A stretch of DNA of 64,000 nt from Leishmania martiniquensis. Its lineage: Eukaryota > Euglenozoa > Kinetoplastea > Trypanosomatida > Trypanosomatidae. Shown here one piece after another: positions 1 to 10,900 of the stretch. The notes under the pieces are model-generated. The model did no database searches. It saw only the letters and a list, made by a program, of their open reading frames with translations, and was not told the origin of the DNA. The position numbers were made by a program, and so were the translations under genes. Position 1 is the stretch's first letter. Every line of letters begins with the position of its first letter. Location of the stretch: contig NC_090170.1 in NCBI RefSeq assembly GCF_017916325.1, positions 1,709,501 to 1,773,500 on the forward strand, in the 5' to 3' direction.

Positions 1-3000
1 GAGGAGCTGGAGGAGGGGATGCGCATCCCACAGTGGCTGCAGCACCGCGTAGAGGAGAAGGTCATACGAGAGGGGGTGCCGCTGCTGGGCGTGGAGCTCT
101 TTTCGGTAGACTTTTTGGAAGAGTCCTCCACCCATTCGGCATCTATCAGCGTAAAAGAGGCGCGCTTCCTAAACCACTCCGTCCACCTCGTAGTGAGTGG
201 GTTCCTGCGCACATACGCGGACATCCTCGCCGCGCCGCCAGCCCCGGTGTTCGATATCGAGACGCTCGACAAGAACGACACCCGCCGCACAAGCGCCACC
301 ACTACGCTCTCCGCAGCCGGCAGGAAGTTGCTGAAGCAAATCGAGAAGGAGTACTCAAGTAGTGTGTGCAGCCACTCTTCGCTCGTCGCGGATGAGAAGC
401 AGTGCTTGCAGGCCGTCAACCTGGTGAAGCGGTTCTCAACTCTGGAGCGGGTGCGGGCGGAGGTGCACCGGGTGCAGCAGCAAGGTATCTGGATCTGGGC
501 GGAATCGCTTGGCGGCGTAACGGCCCTCCTGGCCGCCGTCTTAGCGCCTCACCTCTACGCGGGAATGGTGATGGTAGGTACGCCGATACACTACCCGCCG
601 CTGTTCTTTGACCACGCAAGCGTGTGGCTTTACGAAATTCTCGACGCAGCGGTGTTGCTGCGCTACCCCGCACCGGAAGACACGGAACGAGCGCGCGAGA
701 GCAACACCCAGTGGCCAGAACTGCTGTCGGACACAAGGCACCCCAACGACCTCCTACACGCCCTCCGCTCCCTGCCGCCCGCTGAGCTGAAGCATCGCCT
801 GGACCCCCTCACGCTGCTCACTGTCAACGGTGGCACTTTGGATGATATCGTTCCGTCCATCTCCGGCCACCTGCAGCGCTCCACACCGCGTACGCCTGGT
901 ACACTCGTCAATCGTAGCTCCCTCCTGCAGGTCGGTGGGCATCGACGCGACCTCTCCACCGAAACGCTCCGCGGCTGCGGTGCCGCCATGGACCACCGCG
1001 GTCTCGTGTACAGTCTTCAGTTTCTGCAGCCCTCTGCAGACTCTTTGGTGCAAGCGGCACTACTGCCGGACGCCGATGCGCACCTTGGTCGTGAGGAGAG
1101 ACGGCCGTCACTGCACCGCGATCGACTGTTCCCCAGCGTGGTGGAGACACTTGACAGGCGCCGCCTTGACGAGCGGCGGCTCGAGCATATCTTCATGTCA
1201 TCTGTGCGTGACTCAATCACAGGCAAATACGTGAAGGAGTCGAACTTCCGCGCGTTGTCGGAGCACCTGAAGCAGGTGTGCGCAGACAGCGACGTGCCAA
1301 TCGACTACAACGACCTGCCCGTGTACGACGAGGCAGACTCGAGCAGCGGTTATTATAGTGGCGCAAAGACGCTAAACGTGCTCATCGGACTAACGACGCT
1401 CGAGCCGGAGCGCGTGTTTGTCCCCAACGTCCAGCTTTTTTACGACCAAGCACGCGAATCACCCATTGTCGACTCAGAGGTGGAGGAGCGGGCAGCGACG
1501 TTGCTGCATCTGCCTACGATGTACAAAGGCACAAAGCCAATACCTGGCCGAACACTGCGCACGGCCGTCAGCTTTGCCATATACCGGCGCAGGAAGAAGC
1601 GCCGGCATCAGACGTGGCTTTGGCCGCGCTTCTGCATGCTAGTAAGCAACGACCAGGGCTTAGGCACCACACGCATGTATCTCCAGTACGACAAGATCGA
1701 CCTCTCCACCTTCCCCTATGCCGCTGAAAATCGCGCGCTGCATCGCTTTCGCCGTGCCTTCGGAGGTAAAGTGCAGGTGCACAGGCAGCCTGGCTACGCA
1801 CTGGTGCGCGGCGTGGACAGCGCTTTGCTGGAGCCGCGACTGCAGGTGCGGACGGACGACGCGGCGGAGGTGTTCCCGCTTGTCATGTGCGGCTCACTAC
1901 ACTCCTTTTACCTCGCCCTGCGCGGTCATGGATCGCTGCCCGCCGACGAGCCGGAGGACCAACTGCAGTATTTCTACGGCCCCTTTCACGAAAGATCGCA
2001 CAACTTTACCTATCGCTGGAAACCATTCAGCACCTTTCCGCCTCAGTTGAATGAGACGTACCTCATCTACACCCTCGCAGACAATCGCGGCACCCGTCCC
2101 GATGTGCAGCTGCCGACCTACAGTATGTTGCAGCACGCTTCAGCTCTCTCTCCAGAATATTGGATGTGGCTTCTGGAGCTATGGCCACAGCGGTGGCTAG
2201 CGGCCTTCTCCATGTATACTGGGATCGCCCGCCTCGGTGGTGCGTCCATCGTTCTCTTCTTCACACTTTTTTTCGCTCTTGGCATGCTCGACGAAAAGAT
2301 TTGCTCGACGGAGACGTTAAAGGCGGATCTATGGCGGCGTTCGCCCCTTCGGCGCATTCGGATACTACCTCCACTGGCGAGCATGGTAGTGATGGCGCCT
2401 GTGCTGGAGTTAGTGACAGGCCTGTGGGCATCAGCGGCACTGAGGGTGTGCCTCTCAGCGGACCCTCTGCCCTATGTAACCGATGCCGAGATGACGGAGC
2501 GCATGAGCGTCTGGGAAAAAATCACTCTGATGGTACTGTACGGCATCTGGCCGAGTTACCGCGCGTGCCGCTTCTCCTGGATTTCAATGCAAGGCGCACC
2601 AGTGTGGTCAGTGTTTGTGGAACAAATCGCTACGATCTACCTCGGCTTCGGCATGGCGAGCTTCTTCTTACTCGTGATCTGCACCTACCTGGCCGCCGTC
2701 GGCGCCGTGACGTGGCCGCTTCGCAGGCTCCTACTGCTGCCGCTCCTTCGGCGTGCACCGAAGGTACTGATGCTGCTTCTGGGGTTGGGGTGGGCAGCAC
2801 CGACCATTCTGCTGCTGACGTGGCCCTCCTTTCCGCTTTGCTTTGTCGACGTAGTCGCTTCCAGTTTCTTCGCGATTCCCGTGTGGATGCTGCCTCGCTG
2901 GACCCGCTCGGGGCACGGCTACCGACTTGTATTCCTTATCTTGGGGATGGCGAGTGCTTTCCCGTCACATTTTAACGGACTCGTTTTGACAGTGCGCAAC

Positions 3001-3423
3001 TTCATCATGCTTCGCAAGACCGCTTCCGCTTTCCTGGACGTGGAGCGGTACACCCCCAGTCGGCCGCAGCTCATCATCTTCGGCATGGTGCAGGCAAGCT
3101 TAGCTTGCGCGTACGTATCACTGTTTTGCATCTTGCGCAACGAGGAGACTATTCGGGTGGCCGACGAAGAAAAGCACGACCGCGCTGGCGCGTCTGCATC
3201 GACACGGCAATCAGAGGTGAGAAGCAACTACGTGCTGGGCGACGTGGGCCGTCGCGCACCGCGTTTCCGCGCCGTCGTCGAGGTAGTGAACACGACTCTT
3301 ATTATCGCCAGTTTCTGGGCCTGTGTCATTGCAATGCGGCGCCCGATGGAGGGCAGCGCCGCCCTGGTGGGGAACATGACACTTCTGGGGTACCTGTGCA
3401 CTTACCTCCTCAGGGAGGTGTAG
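1..3423 (+). CDS. PGAP1-like GPI inositol deacylase, 5'-truncated by the window edge
   Basis: The frame is open from base 1 (six codons precede the ATG at 19), so the true start lies outside the window; about 1,140 codons are visible. The N-terminal part is an alpha/beta-hydrolase: a nucleophile elbow A-E-S-L-G-G places Ser at bases 505-507 (residue 163 counted from the ATG at 19), followed by an acidic D-D-I-V-P patch (about residue 275) and a D-H-R-G-L-V-Y motif with His near residue 326, the order expected of a Ser-Asp-His triad. The C-terminal third, from about base 2190, holds roughly nine or ten hydrophobic segments. This lumenal lipase plus multi-pass tail is the architecture of PGAP1/Bst1, ER enzymes that remove the inositol acyl chain from GPI anchors. 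The usual His before the Ser of the elbow (G-H-S-x-G) is Glu here. Family assignment is inference from motifs and topology; enzymatic activity is not shown. Confidence 0.78.
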   Translation, partial: EELEEGMRIPQWLQHRVEEKVIREGVPLLGVELFSVDFLEESSTHSASISVKEARFLNHSVHLVVSGFLRTYADILAAPPAPVFDIETLDKNDTRRTSATTTLSAAGRKLLKQIEKEYSSSVCSHSSLVADEKQCLQAVNLVKRFSTLERVRAEVHRVQQQGIWIWAESLGGVTALLAAVLAPHLYAGMVMVGTPIHYPPLFFDHASVWLYEILDAAVLLRYPAPEDTERARESNTQWPELLSDTRHPNDLLHALRSLPPAELKHRLDPLTLLTVNGGTLDDIVPSISGHLQRSTPRTPGTLVNRSSLLQVGGHRRDLSTETLRGCGAAMDHRGLVYSLQFLQPSADSLVQAALLPDADAHLGREERRPSLHRDRLFPSVVETLDRRRLDERRLEHIFMSSVRDSITGKYVKESNFRALSEHLKQVCADSDVPIDYNDLPVYDEADSSSGYYSGAKTLNVLIGLTTLEPERVFVPNVQLFYDQARESPIVDSEVEERAATLLHLPTMYKGTKPIPGRTLRTAVSFAIYRRRKKRRHQTWLWPRFCMLVSNDQGLGTTRMYLQYDKIDLSTFPYAAENRALHRFRRAFGGKVQVHRQPGYALVRGVDSALLEPRLQVRTDDAAEVFPLVMCGSLHSFYLALRGHGSLPADEPEDQLQYFYGPFHERSHNFTYRWKPFSTFPPQLNETYLIYTLADNRGTRPDVQLPTYSMLQHASALSPEYWMWLLELWPQRWLAAFSMYTGIARLGGASIVLFFTLFFALGMLDEKICSTETLKADLWRRSPLRRIRILPPLASMVVMAPVLELVTGLWASAALRVCLSADPLPYVTDAEMTERMSVWEKITLMVLYGIWPSYRACRFSWISMQGAPVWSVFVEQIATIYLGFGMASFFLLVICTYLAAVGAVTWPLRRLLLLPLLRRAPKVLMLLLGLGWAAPTILLLTWPSFPLCFVDVVASSFFAIPVWMLPRWTRSGHGYRLVFLILGMASAFPSHFNGLVLTVRNFIMLRKTASAFLDVERYTPSRPQLIIFGMVQASLACAYVSLFCILRNEETIRVADEEKHDRAGASASTRQSEVRSNYVLGDVGRRAPRFRAVVEVVNTTLIIASFWACVIAMRRPMEGSAALVGNMTLLGYLCTYLLREV

Positions 3424-4916
3424 TCTCTGCTTTCTCATAAAGCCGGTGAGCAGAAAGAGGCGGTGACAGCGACAGCAGTGGCAGGAGCACGCGTCCCATT
3501 CAAGGGGAACCGTGAGCACTGCCACTCAGTGTAGGGGCTGAGAAGAAGAGAAGAGAGGCCTACTCGCTATTCATTCCGCCCACATCCCTCTTCGAGCACT
3601 TTTTGTGCTCTCCTGACCCCCACCCCTCTTTTCCTAGCCCTCCTTGATGCGCCGTCATCTGCCCGACGTGTGCTCTCATAGCGCGGCATCTGCGTGAGTG
3701 TCTATGTATGTGTATCTGTGGGGGGGGTGGGGGGTTCACGGCGTCACGGTGGGGCCTCTTCCTTCCTTACTTTCCATGGCCTCTTCTCCACATGTGCTCC
3801 CATCGCCCATTTCTTCTCCATCGTCGTTAGCAGCAGCACCGACAATTTGCCCTTCGAGGCACACTTGTTGGAGAGAAGATGCCAAAAACGCGTACATGTG
3901 TATACGTGCGTCGTCCTCTGGACGACTCGAATGAAGTGTGCCTCACTTGGAATGTGAACACCTACATAACGGCAAATATGAAATATATTTTTTTCAGTTT
4001 TTGTGCACTCACCGGCGGGCACGCGCCCGCGATCCTGGGAGCTGAAAGGTACCCGCATGCGTCGTGCATAACAGTGGAATGGGTCAGCTCGACTGCAACG
4101 GCAACGGGAGAGAGGGAGCGAGCGAAAAGTGATGAGATGTAAGCGCAGCGAAGAATCCCGAAACACTGTGCGATGCAAGTCCACGCGGGGGGAGCGGAGC
4201 TATCCTGTGAGTGTTCGGGGTGTCTTCGCACGTTGGCCGACCCCGGTTCCAACAGTAGCGGCGAAGAGTGCGGCCGTCTCTCCTGTCTTTACCCTCTAAT
4301 GGGGCTCTAAACTTTCCACCCGAATCACGCTCTCCTCCCTATCCAGCCCCGTCTACTTGCTGTCGCCTGCTCTTCCTCCTCCTCACTCACTCTTTGCCAT
4401 ACCCACAAGACACTCGGAAAGCAACGGAAAAGATCTTCTCCGTGTGCACAAGAGGAAGCGGTGTGTGTGTGTGTGCGTTTAAGAGGGGTGGGGCCGGGAA
4501 CCAAATTCCTGTGAAGAGCTCAACGTCGACTTCTTCTCCTCAACGGCGTACAGGTGCATTCAGCCCCTCCCCCTCCACCTGACCCTCTCTCGCCCATTCA
4601 GCGTCTCCGGTCTCTTTGGCTGTCCTGCCTGCTCTCTGCTCTTGTTTTCTCCCTTTTCAAATGTGAACCGCGCATTGGGTCTTTTCCAGATCACCCGCGA
4701 CCCAACTCATCGCCGCCATTAGCGAAAGAAATCGAAGTCGCCCGTGGGGAACTCCGAAAGGGCTGCGAACCAATTCATATTGGTTGCTTTCGCTTGCGCC
4801 CTTTTCTTCACCCAAGGAGAGGTGTGTGGGCGTCAGCCTCCCTCGACACGCACCCCGTACTCTCTGTTGTCTTGCATCTTCCTACTTCGGCCTTTCTGTG
4901 AGAAGCGAGTGCCATT
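3424..4916. other. Intergenic spacer, PGAP1-like to Pol epsilon
   Basis: No credible gene. It contains a near-continuous G run at 3720-3734, an AT-rich patch around 3975-3996, a GT run near 4461 and pyrimidine-rich stretches at about 4290-4400, 4556-4680 and 4850-4895. The last lies just before the Pol epsilon start and is the most likely trans-splicing region. The first half is presumably 3' UTR of the upstream gene. Confidence 0.6.
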
Positions 4917-7900
4917 ATGTCGACGCGGCTGGAGAGTGGGACAAGGGAAGGATGGCTCTTTAACTACCACCCTACGACCGAGGTGCTGGAGGAAGAGGGC
5001 GCCGTTACGGGTGAGGGTGTCGTGCGTGCGGCGCTCGTCCTGCTCTTCCAGGACCTTGCTGGTGATACGTTCTTCGTGCATCTTCACTACGACCCTTACA
5101 TCCTAGTGCAGGCTGTCGAGGGTCACGAGCGCGAGGTGGAGCTTGGTCTCATGTCCACTTTTGGCCCGCAGATCATCATCGAAATCGTCCCCGTCGAGAG
5201 GGAGGACCTAGACCTCGTGAACCACCTGAGTGGCAAGAAGCGTGTCTACCTCAAGGTCGTCTTCCACAACGTACAAGACCTCACGACGGTCCGCGGGCGC
5301 ATAGAGAAGATAGTGAAGCTGAATTCTTCGCTCACCTCAGAGAACCCGCTGTGGAGCCAGTACAGCGGGTCGCTAGGCGAGGCGATGGCAAAGACGTTCG
5401 CCGACGATCACCTTTACAGCGCAGCGGGTCGCAGTCGGTGGATGGACTGGGTGCAGGACATGCGCGAGTACGACGTAAAGTACCACATGCGCGTCGCAAT
5501 CGACATGAAGGTTTACTGCGGCCTCTGGTACGACGTGACGGTGACGGAGGGGGAGGCGCGGGTGGAGCGGTGCGACGACAGCCGCTATGCGCCGGCCATG
5601 CCCCGCGTCATCGCCTTCGACATTGAAACGACCAAAGCCCCTTTGCGCTTTCCGCAGCCGGAGGTGGACGAGGTGTACATGATATCGTATATGCTGGACG
5701 GCCGCGGCTACCTAATCGTCAACCGTGAGATCGTCAGCGAGGACATCGCGCCATTTGAGTACACGCCGAAGCCTGAATACGAGGGCTTTTTCGACACGTT
5801 CAACGAGGAGAACGAGGCCGCGACGCTGCGACGCTTCTTTGATGAGATGCGCAAGTACAAGCCAAACGTGTATGTCACATACAACGGTGATTACTTTGAC
5901 TTTCCCTTTATCCACGCCCGCGCGCTGTACCACGGAATGAATATGCGGAAGGAGATCGGGTTCGCGCAGATGGCCGACGGCGCCTTCTTGAACCAGCAGA
6001 TTCCTCACCTGGATTGCTTTTACTGGGTGAAGCGTGACTCGTACCTGCCACAGGGCAGTCAAGGCTTGAAGGCGGTCACCAAGTACAAGCTCGGCTACGA
6101 GCCAATCGAGGTCGACCCCGAGGACATGCTTCCTTTCGCGCAGTCGCAGCCGCAGCGCATGGCCTCGTACTCGGTGTCTGACGCTGTGTCGACGTGGTAC
6201 CTCTACCAAAAATACGTGCACCCGTTCATCTTTTCTCTCGCCACAATTATTCCGATGCCGCCGGACGATGTGCTGCGCAAGGGCTCTGGCGGCTTGTGCG
6301 AGTCGCTGCTAATGGTGCAGGCGGAGGCGAACAACGTGGTGTTTCCCAACAAGAAGGAAATCGTGCGGGAGCGCTTCTACGAGGGTCATCTCATTGACAC
6401 GGAGACCTACATCGGCGGGCGTGTTGAGGCTCTGCGGAGTGGTGTGTACCGCTCGGATATTCCGATGAAGTTCGACATGAATCCGGACACCTACCAGAGT
6501 CTCATGGACGACGTTGACGAGGCGCTGCGGTTTACTCTCGAGGTGGAGAACGGCGTGAAGGTGGACGAGGTGACGAATCTGGAAGAGGTGCGGACGACCG
6601 TGCTCGCCAAGCTGGCGAGCCTGCGCGACCGACCGCACCAGCAAGAGAGGCCGTTCATCTACCACCTTGACGTCGGCGCCATGTACCCAAACATCATCCT
6701 CACCAACCGCCTGCAGCCGTATGCAATCGCGCGGCCAGACGTGTGTGCCGGTTGCTGCTTCAACTCCCCGAACAACGAGGCGCAATGCAAGCGCGTCATG
6801 TCTTGGAAGTGGAGGGCCGAGCTCTTCACCGCCGGCCGCTACGAGTTCCAGCGGGTGAAGGCACAGCTCGAGAACGAGTCGTTCGCTGCTGGTGTGATTG
6901 AGCAGGCCAACCTCGCCGCCGTCCAGAAAAAGGCGTACGGCAACCGCAAGGGTAACGTGCTTGAGGGCACCTCGTACGAGCGGAAAGCCGACTGGAAGAA
7001 GAATGCTGGCAGCCGAAGCGGCGGCGGCGGCGCCGGGTACCGGCACGAGTCGCGGCAGCAGCAGCGCGCTGCTGCTGACGCGCTCCTTCAGCGCGAGTTC
7101 GGCGACGGCGGCAACTCCGACTCGGACAGCGACGCCGACAGCCCAAAGGCGTACCACAAGCTCAACGAGAACACGCAGTTCAACATGCTGAAGCGCCGAC
7201 TCAGCGAATACAGCCGGAAGGCCTACGGAAAGATTCACGAGACGCGCGAAGTGATGCGGTCGAATGTGGTGTGCCAGCGTGAGAACTCCTTCTACGTCGA
7301 CACCGTCCGCCTCTTTCGAGACCGCCGCTACGAGTACAAGGCAGCGCTGAAGAAATGGAAGAAAAGGCTGGACGCCGCTAAGGATGCGGATGAGCGCAAG
7401 ATGTGCCAGAGCCGGTGCGTGCAAATGGAGTCGCTGCAGCTGGCGCACAAGTGCATCCTCAACTCATTTTACGGCTACGTGATGCGGAAGGGTTCGCGAT
7501 GGTCGAGTATGGAGATGGCGGGCATCGTCACCTACCTCGGCGCGTCGCTGATTCAGATGGCCCGCTCGCTAGTCCAGCAGATCGGTGTGACGCTCGAGCT
7601 CGACACAGATGGCATCTGGTGCTGCCTGCCGAATACCTTCCCGGAAAACTTTACTTTCACCACCACAAACCCATCGAAACCGAAGGTGTCCATATCATAC
7701 CCCTGCGTCGTGTTGAACAAAATGGTCCACGATCGGTACACCAATCATCAGTATCAGAACCTTGTCAGCACCGGGGTGTACCAGATGCACAGCGAGTGCT
7801 CGATTTACTTTGAGGTGGACGGCCCGTACCTCGCCATGTTGCTGCCTGCGAGTCGGGAGGAGGGCAAAAGCATCAAGAAGCGCTACGCTGTCTTCAACAC

Positions 7901-10900
7901 GGACGGCAGTTTGGCGGAGCTGAAAGGTTTCGAACTGAAGCGTCGCGGAGAGCTGATGCTGGTCAAGGACTTTCAGTCGCAGGTATTCCGCCGCTTTCTC
8001 GACGGCAGCACGCTCGCGGAAGCCTACGCCTCAGCGGCTGTCGTGGCAGACGTCGCGCTTGACATGCTCGAGTCCAAAGGTGCAGGCTACGACACAGAGG
8101 AAATTCTGGAGAAGATTACGGAGAGCAGCAACATGACGCGGCGCCTTTCTGAGTACCCTGAGTCACAGAAGTCACTGGCCATCACGACGGCACGGCGTAT
8201 CGCCGAGTTTCTGGGGCCGCAGATGGTGAAGGATAAGGGCTTGGCATGCCACTTCATCATCTCCCGCATGCCCACCGGTCGCCCCGTCACGGAGCGGGCG
8301 ATCCCCGTGACAATCTTCCGCGCGGACCCGGCTGTTCGCACGCACTTTCTGCGGAAGTGGACTTCAGACACAACGGTGCCGTCTGAGCTGAATTTAAAGA
8401 CGCTGCTGGATTGGGACTACTACACCGCGCGTTTCAGCGCCTGCGTGCAGAAGATCGTCTCTATTCCGGCTGCACTTCAGTCGCTGCCAAACCCAGTGCC
8501 GCGTGTGGCACATCCCGAGTGGCTGGAGAAGAGCATACGCCACAGCAACTCCCGTTACCGCCAAGTCTCACTTCTCGGCATGATGTCCAAGATTCGAGGC
8601 AAGAACGAGGAGCTGGCTGGCAAGCCATTAGCAGCGGCCGCCGATGCTTCTACAGACAAAGAGGATGAGGAAGGGAGCGTTGTGTTGGTGGCGCAGGGGG
8701 CTGGTGCAGGCGCGCGAGAGGGACAGCTGCAGGACTTGGAGGACATGCTGGTCGGGGAGCATAGCAGCGCTGTACGTCACTCGGCGAAGAAAGCGGACAG
8801 GGCTCGCTCTGGTGAACGTCGCCATGCCTCAGAGGCGGCGGTGAAAACGGACTGGGGTGAAGAGGACTCCGATGATGACGATTCAGAGGACGACATGGAG
8901 CGGATGCAGCGTGAGGCGGATGCCGAGCTGGAGACGCTGGCGCATGCTGTGAAGGAGCGGTACTTTACACCCAAGAGCACCATCGCGCTGGATGCAGCCT
9001 TTTTTGCTGACCGCGGGACGAGGAGGTGGCTGGAGCAGCGCAAGGAAGAGTGGTTACAGCGAGCTCGTCTGCGCAAGGAGCTGGCGCTCGAAAACAACTT
9101 CAGCAAGGTCGTACTTGGCGAGGAAGGCGGTGGTGTGGCATCCCTCGGGCCGGCCGTGGCGCACGATGTTACCGGAGTGAACAGCCACTTTATCGATCTC
9201 AAGTCACGCGCGCTGGCGACCGTGTGGAACGTGCTTGAGGTGCGCGAGAATGAAGAGAGCCCCGGCACTCTGCAGGTGCTTGCGGTTTTGGAGCATAGCC
9301 TCTACTCCTTCCGCGTGCAAGTGGGTCGCACGGTCATCGTCGATGTTGACCCCACGCTGCACTTGGAGCCGCACGACGCCGCGGAGGTGAGCGGTCGGGT
9401 ACTGCCTCGGCGCGCTACAGCAGGTCGCCTCTATGAGGTTGAAATTCCGCCTGGCGAGGAGGGGGAGCGGCGTATCAATGAACTGCACGTGAGGGAGGGT
9501 GTTCGCCAGATCTACGAGGAGCATCGCTCGCGCGTGGACAAGTTTGTCGAGCAGCTCGGTTGCTGCGTCTCTGTCGACGCGGTACGCCACCTGCGCAACG
9601 CACGCCGTCGACCACCGTCTCAGCGTGAGCTTTTCAGCATAGATGAGATGAACATGCACTCGTGCACGAATTACCTTGGCCGCGGGGCTGCGGAGCGTGA
9701 GGTCTTCATCTTTCACGCGGTGACAGAGCAGCGCGGCATGATCGGTGTGGTTTATGCGCAGACGCACTCTGCCTTTGTTGTCTTCATTCAGCCTGCTGAA
9801 GCAGCTCGGCCGGCGGTCAACTGGAGGACCGTTTGCGAGGAGAGCGCGAAGCGGCTGCACACGAGCACACCCAAGCCGATTCATGTCATATCGGAGATGG
9901 CGGTGGATCAGCGGACTGCGTGGCGGCAGGTGCATCAGCACTTGAGCGCCGCACTAGAGAGCGCCAAGGCACCGCTGTTGGCGGTACTGCAGAGCTGCCA
10001 ATCCACGTCGGCACTGCTACAGCAGCGGGCGTTGCCTGTGAGTCTGCCGTACCTGCGCGTCCTCGGCGCTGCGGAGGATGAGCGGTTGCTCGGTGACCCA
10101 TTTCGGTGGACACGACTTCTGGCGCGGCGGCTTTTTGAGCGCTTTTTCGCGTCGCTATTGTGGGTGGAGGAGCGTCTGGCGCTCAGCCGTGTCTCCGGTA
10201 TCCCGCCGTGCAACATTGCCCAAGACAGCTGCGTGCATGTGCTGGACATGCTGTACATTCGTGCCCTGCATCGGCGGAACCACGTGCTGTGGTGCAGCAG
10301 CGACCCTCTCATCACCCTCGACGCAGTCGAGGAACGTCCACGCGAGGTGTGCATGGCTGGTGGCTATACTTCGTGGTGCGTCGAGTTCGGCCTCTCTCGC
10401 CTGGACGTTGTTGCGCTGCTCTTCTCACAGACGATCGAGGAGGGCGATGATCCGAACACGCGGGTGCTGTGTGACCGTGGCGTGTCCACGCACTTCAATA
10501 TCCTACGCGATCTCGTGGCTGACCTTCTGGGGCAGGCCGTTGAAAACGTACTCGCCGACACACTCCTAAACAACGTGGCGCGATGGTTGCGCGACCCCGC
10601 CTCCTTCTGCTACGAGCCGCGCATGGTGGAACTTCTCAGCAGCCTCGCGCACCGTGCGCTCACGGGCATTCTGCTCCGTCTCGCCAAGCTTGGTGGGCGC
10701 ACTGTGAAGGTCGACAGCAGCTCCGTCACCGTCCTCACCCCCAAGTACTCTCTACAGGAAGCGGTGGGCTTCGCACACTTCATAACGGTGTCGCTGCAAG
10801 ACCAGCCAATGTTACAGCTGCTCTCCCTGCATCCGGTCCGGTACTGGTGTCCATACATTGTGCTCGACTCTCGTGACTACGCAGGCCTGTTCGTCTTCGC

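Noticed and set aside
4461..4476. GT, CA and C/T simple repeats as specific regulatory elements
   Set aside because: Such runs occur throughout all spacers in the window, so individual ones are not informative.
6309..7448. 379-codon minus-strand frame inside Pol epsilon
   Set aside because: Antisense to well-conserved polymerase motifs; a codon-bias shadow in a GC-rich gene.
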